DNA of 6,008 bases, from positions 1 to 6,008 of the forward strand of contig JAAYWE010000035.1 in the NCBI GenBank assembly GCA_012516755.1, given 5' to 3'. Both the position numbers and the translations under genes were made by a program. Below the pieces are notes generated by a model that searched no databases, was not told where the DNA came from, and saw only the letters and a program-made list of their open reading frames with translations. This document shows positions 5,255 to 6,008 of this stretch, one piece after another; positions within the stretch are counted from its first letter, which is position 1, and each line of letters opens with the position of its first letter. Origin of the DNA: Treponema sp. (GTDB taxonomy: Bacteria > Spirochaetota > Spirochaetia > Treponematales > Rectinemataceae).

Positions 5255-6008
5255 ATTCGATCTGCTTGTAGTGATTATATAGCGACTCATATTCAGCCGC
5301 CATCGTCTCGGCGGTATAGAATCTCTCCCAGAGCCTTTTCCCATTCTCGCCCATTATGTTGCGCAGTTCGGTGTCATGAGCAAGGCTACAGATAGCCGAA
5401 GCGAAATCCTCTGGGCTATTATTCACAGCAAATCCTGGAGCTGTCGTGAAATAACCATTCCCAATAAGCTCAGGAATGCCGCCTACATTAGAGGCGATAA
5501 AAGGCTTGCCTGCAGCTAAACATTCGAGAAGGGTCATGGGCAGACCTTCGTGGTCCGATGGCAAGAGCACAAAATCGCAAAAAGGAATGAGCCTGCCCGC
5601 ATCCGGAATAGGTCCGAGCGCATAAAAGGCGCCTGGATCATCGGATCGAGCATTGCCACCTATCCATACTATACTGCAAAGACCCTTTAACAGGCGAGCA
5701 GCCTCACGGACCAGGTCGGGTCGCTTGGGAGAAGAGGGTCTGGCGATCATTAGCCCGATTAGCGATTTTTGTCTTCGCAAATTCTCTAGAAGGCGTAGTG
5801 CTAAAACCAATTCAGGAGCATCGGATGGCGGGTTGCTTTGAGCATTTACGCCATTTGCTATAAGCTCTGGATGATAATTATCGGCCCGCATGCGCCCAAG
5901 ATCATAGCGAGAAACGGCAACGATCGCCGATGTCCTTGGAGAGAGCATTTTATCGATGAAAAGAAGCTTTTTGTTGGCAATCTTAAGCTGGTCGTAGCCA
6001 TGCATCGT
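5253..6008 (-). CDS. Glycosyltransferase family 4-type (5' end beyond window)
   Basis: The frame is open to the right edge. An ATG at 6005 is available but is probably internal, because the sequence begins ...T-MHGYDQ, the 'HG' element that sits well inside GT4 proteins before the second domain. About 250 residues are seen of a family usual length near 350-400. Numbering from Met 6005: VSRYDLGRM (31-39) and IANGVN (49-54) are the linker motifs usually read 'vS...' and 'i.NGid'. ARPSSPKRPDLV (88-99) carries the Arg and Lys that typically hold the nucleotide-sugar diphosphate. IVWIGG (112-117) follows, then PSDHEGLPMTLLECLAAGKP (149-168) with the EX7E pair Glu153/Glu161, and NVGGIPELI (173-181). 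It is a retaining, GT-B-fold enzyme of the cytoplasmic side, adding a sugar to a growing surface glycan. Donor and acceptor cannot be told. Its stop overlaps the ribosome site of the Omp85 gene, so the two are probably co-translated. Confidence 0.93.
   Translation of the reverse strand, partial: TMHGYDQLKIANKKLLFIDKMLSPRTSAIVAVSRYDLGRMRADNYHPELIANGVNAQSNPPSDAPELVLALRLLENLRRQKSLIGLMIARPSSPKRPDLVREAARLLKGLCSIVWIGGNARSDDPGAFYALGPIPDAGRLIPFCDFVLLPSDHEGLPMTLLECLAAGKPFIASNVGGIPELIGNGYFTTAPGFAVNNSPEDFASAICSLAHDTELRNIMGENGKRLWERFYTAETMAAEYESLYNHYKQIE

Noticed and set aside
1..6008. CRISPR arrays, tRNA or rRNA genes, insertion sequences
   Set aside because: I saw no regularly spaced repeats, no cloverleaf-like or rRNA sequence, and no transposase or long terminal inverted repeats.

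Overview
The window is a run of five genes, all on the minus strand and read right to left. Every recognisable product belongs to the envelope or surface polysaccharide of a Gram-negative-type (diderm) bacterium: three predicted outer-membrane beta-barrel proteins with signal peptides, one glycosyltransferase and one polysaccharide-deacetylase-like enzyme. Base composition looks balanced and there are no mobile elements, tRNAs or rRNAs. I lean towards a spirochaete because of the overall feel of the single-POTRA Omp85 protein and the divergent Wzi-like barrels. That is a weak impression, and nothing in the window proves the phylum.

Layout in transcription order. (1) 6008-5253: the C-terminal two thirds of a GT4-type glycosyltransferase, cut by the right edge. 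(2) 5240-3609: an Omp85/BamA-superfamily barrel with a single POTRA-like domain, starting 12 nt after the glycosyltransferase stop with a Shine-Dalgarno sequence that overlaps that stop. (3) 3576-2698: a NodB/CE4-type polysaccharide deacetylase, adjoining or slightly overlapping gene 2 depending on its start. (4) 2619-1003: a Wzi-like outer-membrane barrel with an odd repetitive N-terminus. (5) 918 to the left edge: a second, distantly related Wzi-like barrel, incomplete at its C-terminus. The only non-coding gaps are 12, about 32, about 78 and 84 nt. No stretch of more than 300 bases lacks a gene.

The tight packing suggests one transcription unit, possibly with an extra promoter in the 84-nt gap before the last gene. 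As an inference, the glycosyltransferase would build a glycan, the deacetylase would trim it or its carrier, and the barrel proteins would assemble, translocate or anchor it at the outer membrane. Having an Omp85 protein and two Wzi-like proteins interleaved with glycan enzymes is the most interesting aspect. At sequence level, the start region of gene 4 stands out. It has an exact 8-bp tandem duplication of the start codon, a 3-codon upstream ORF overlapping the start, and a 4 x 12-bp minisatellite directly after it.
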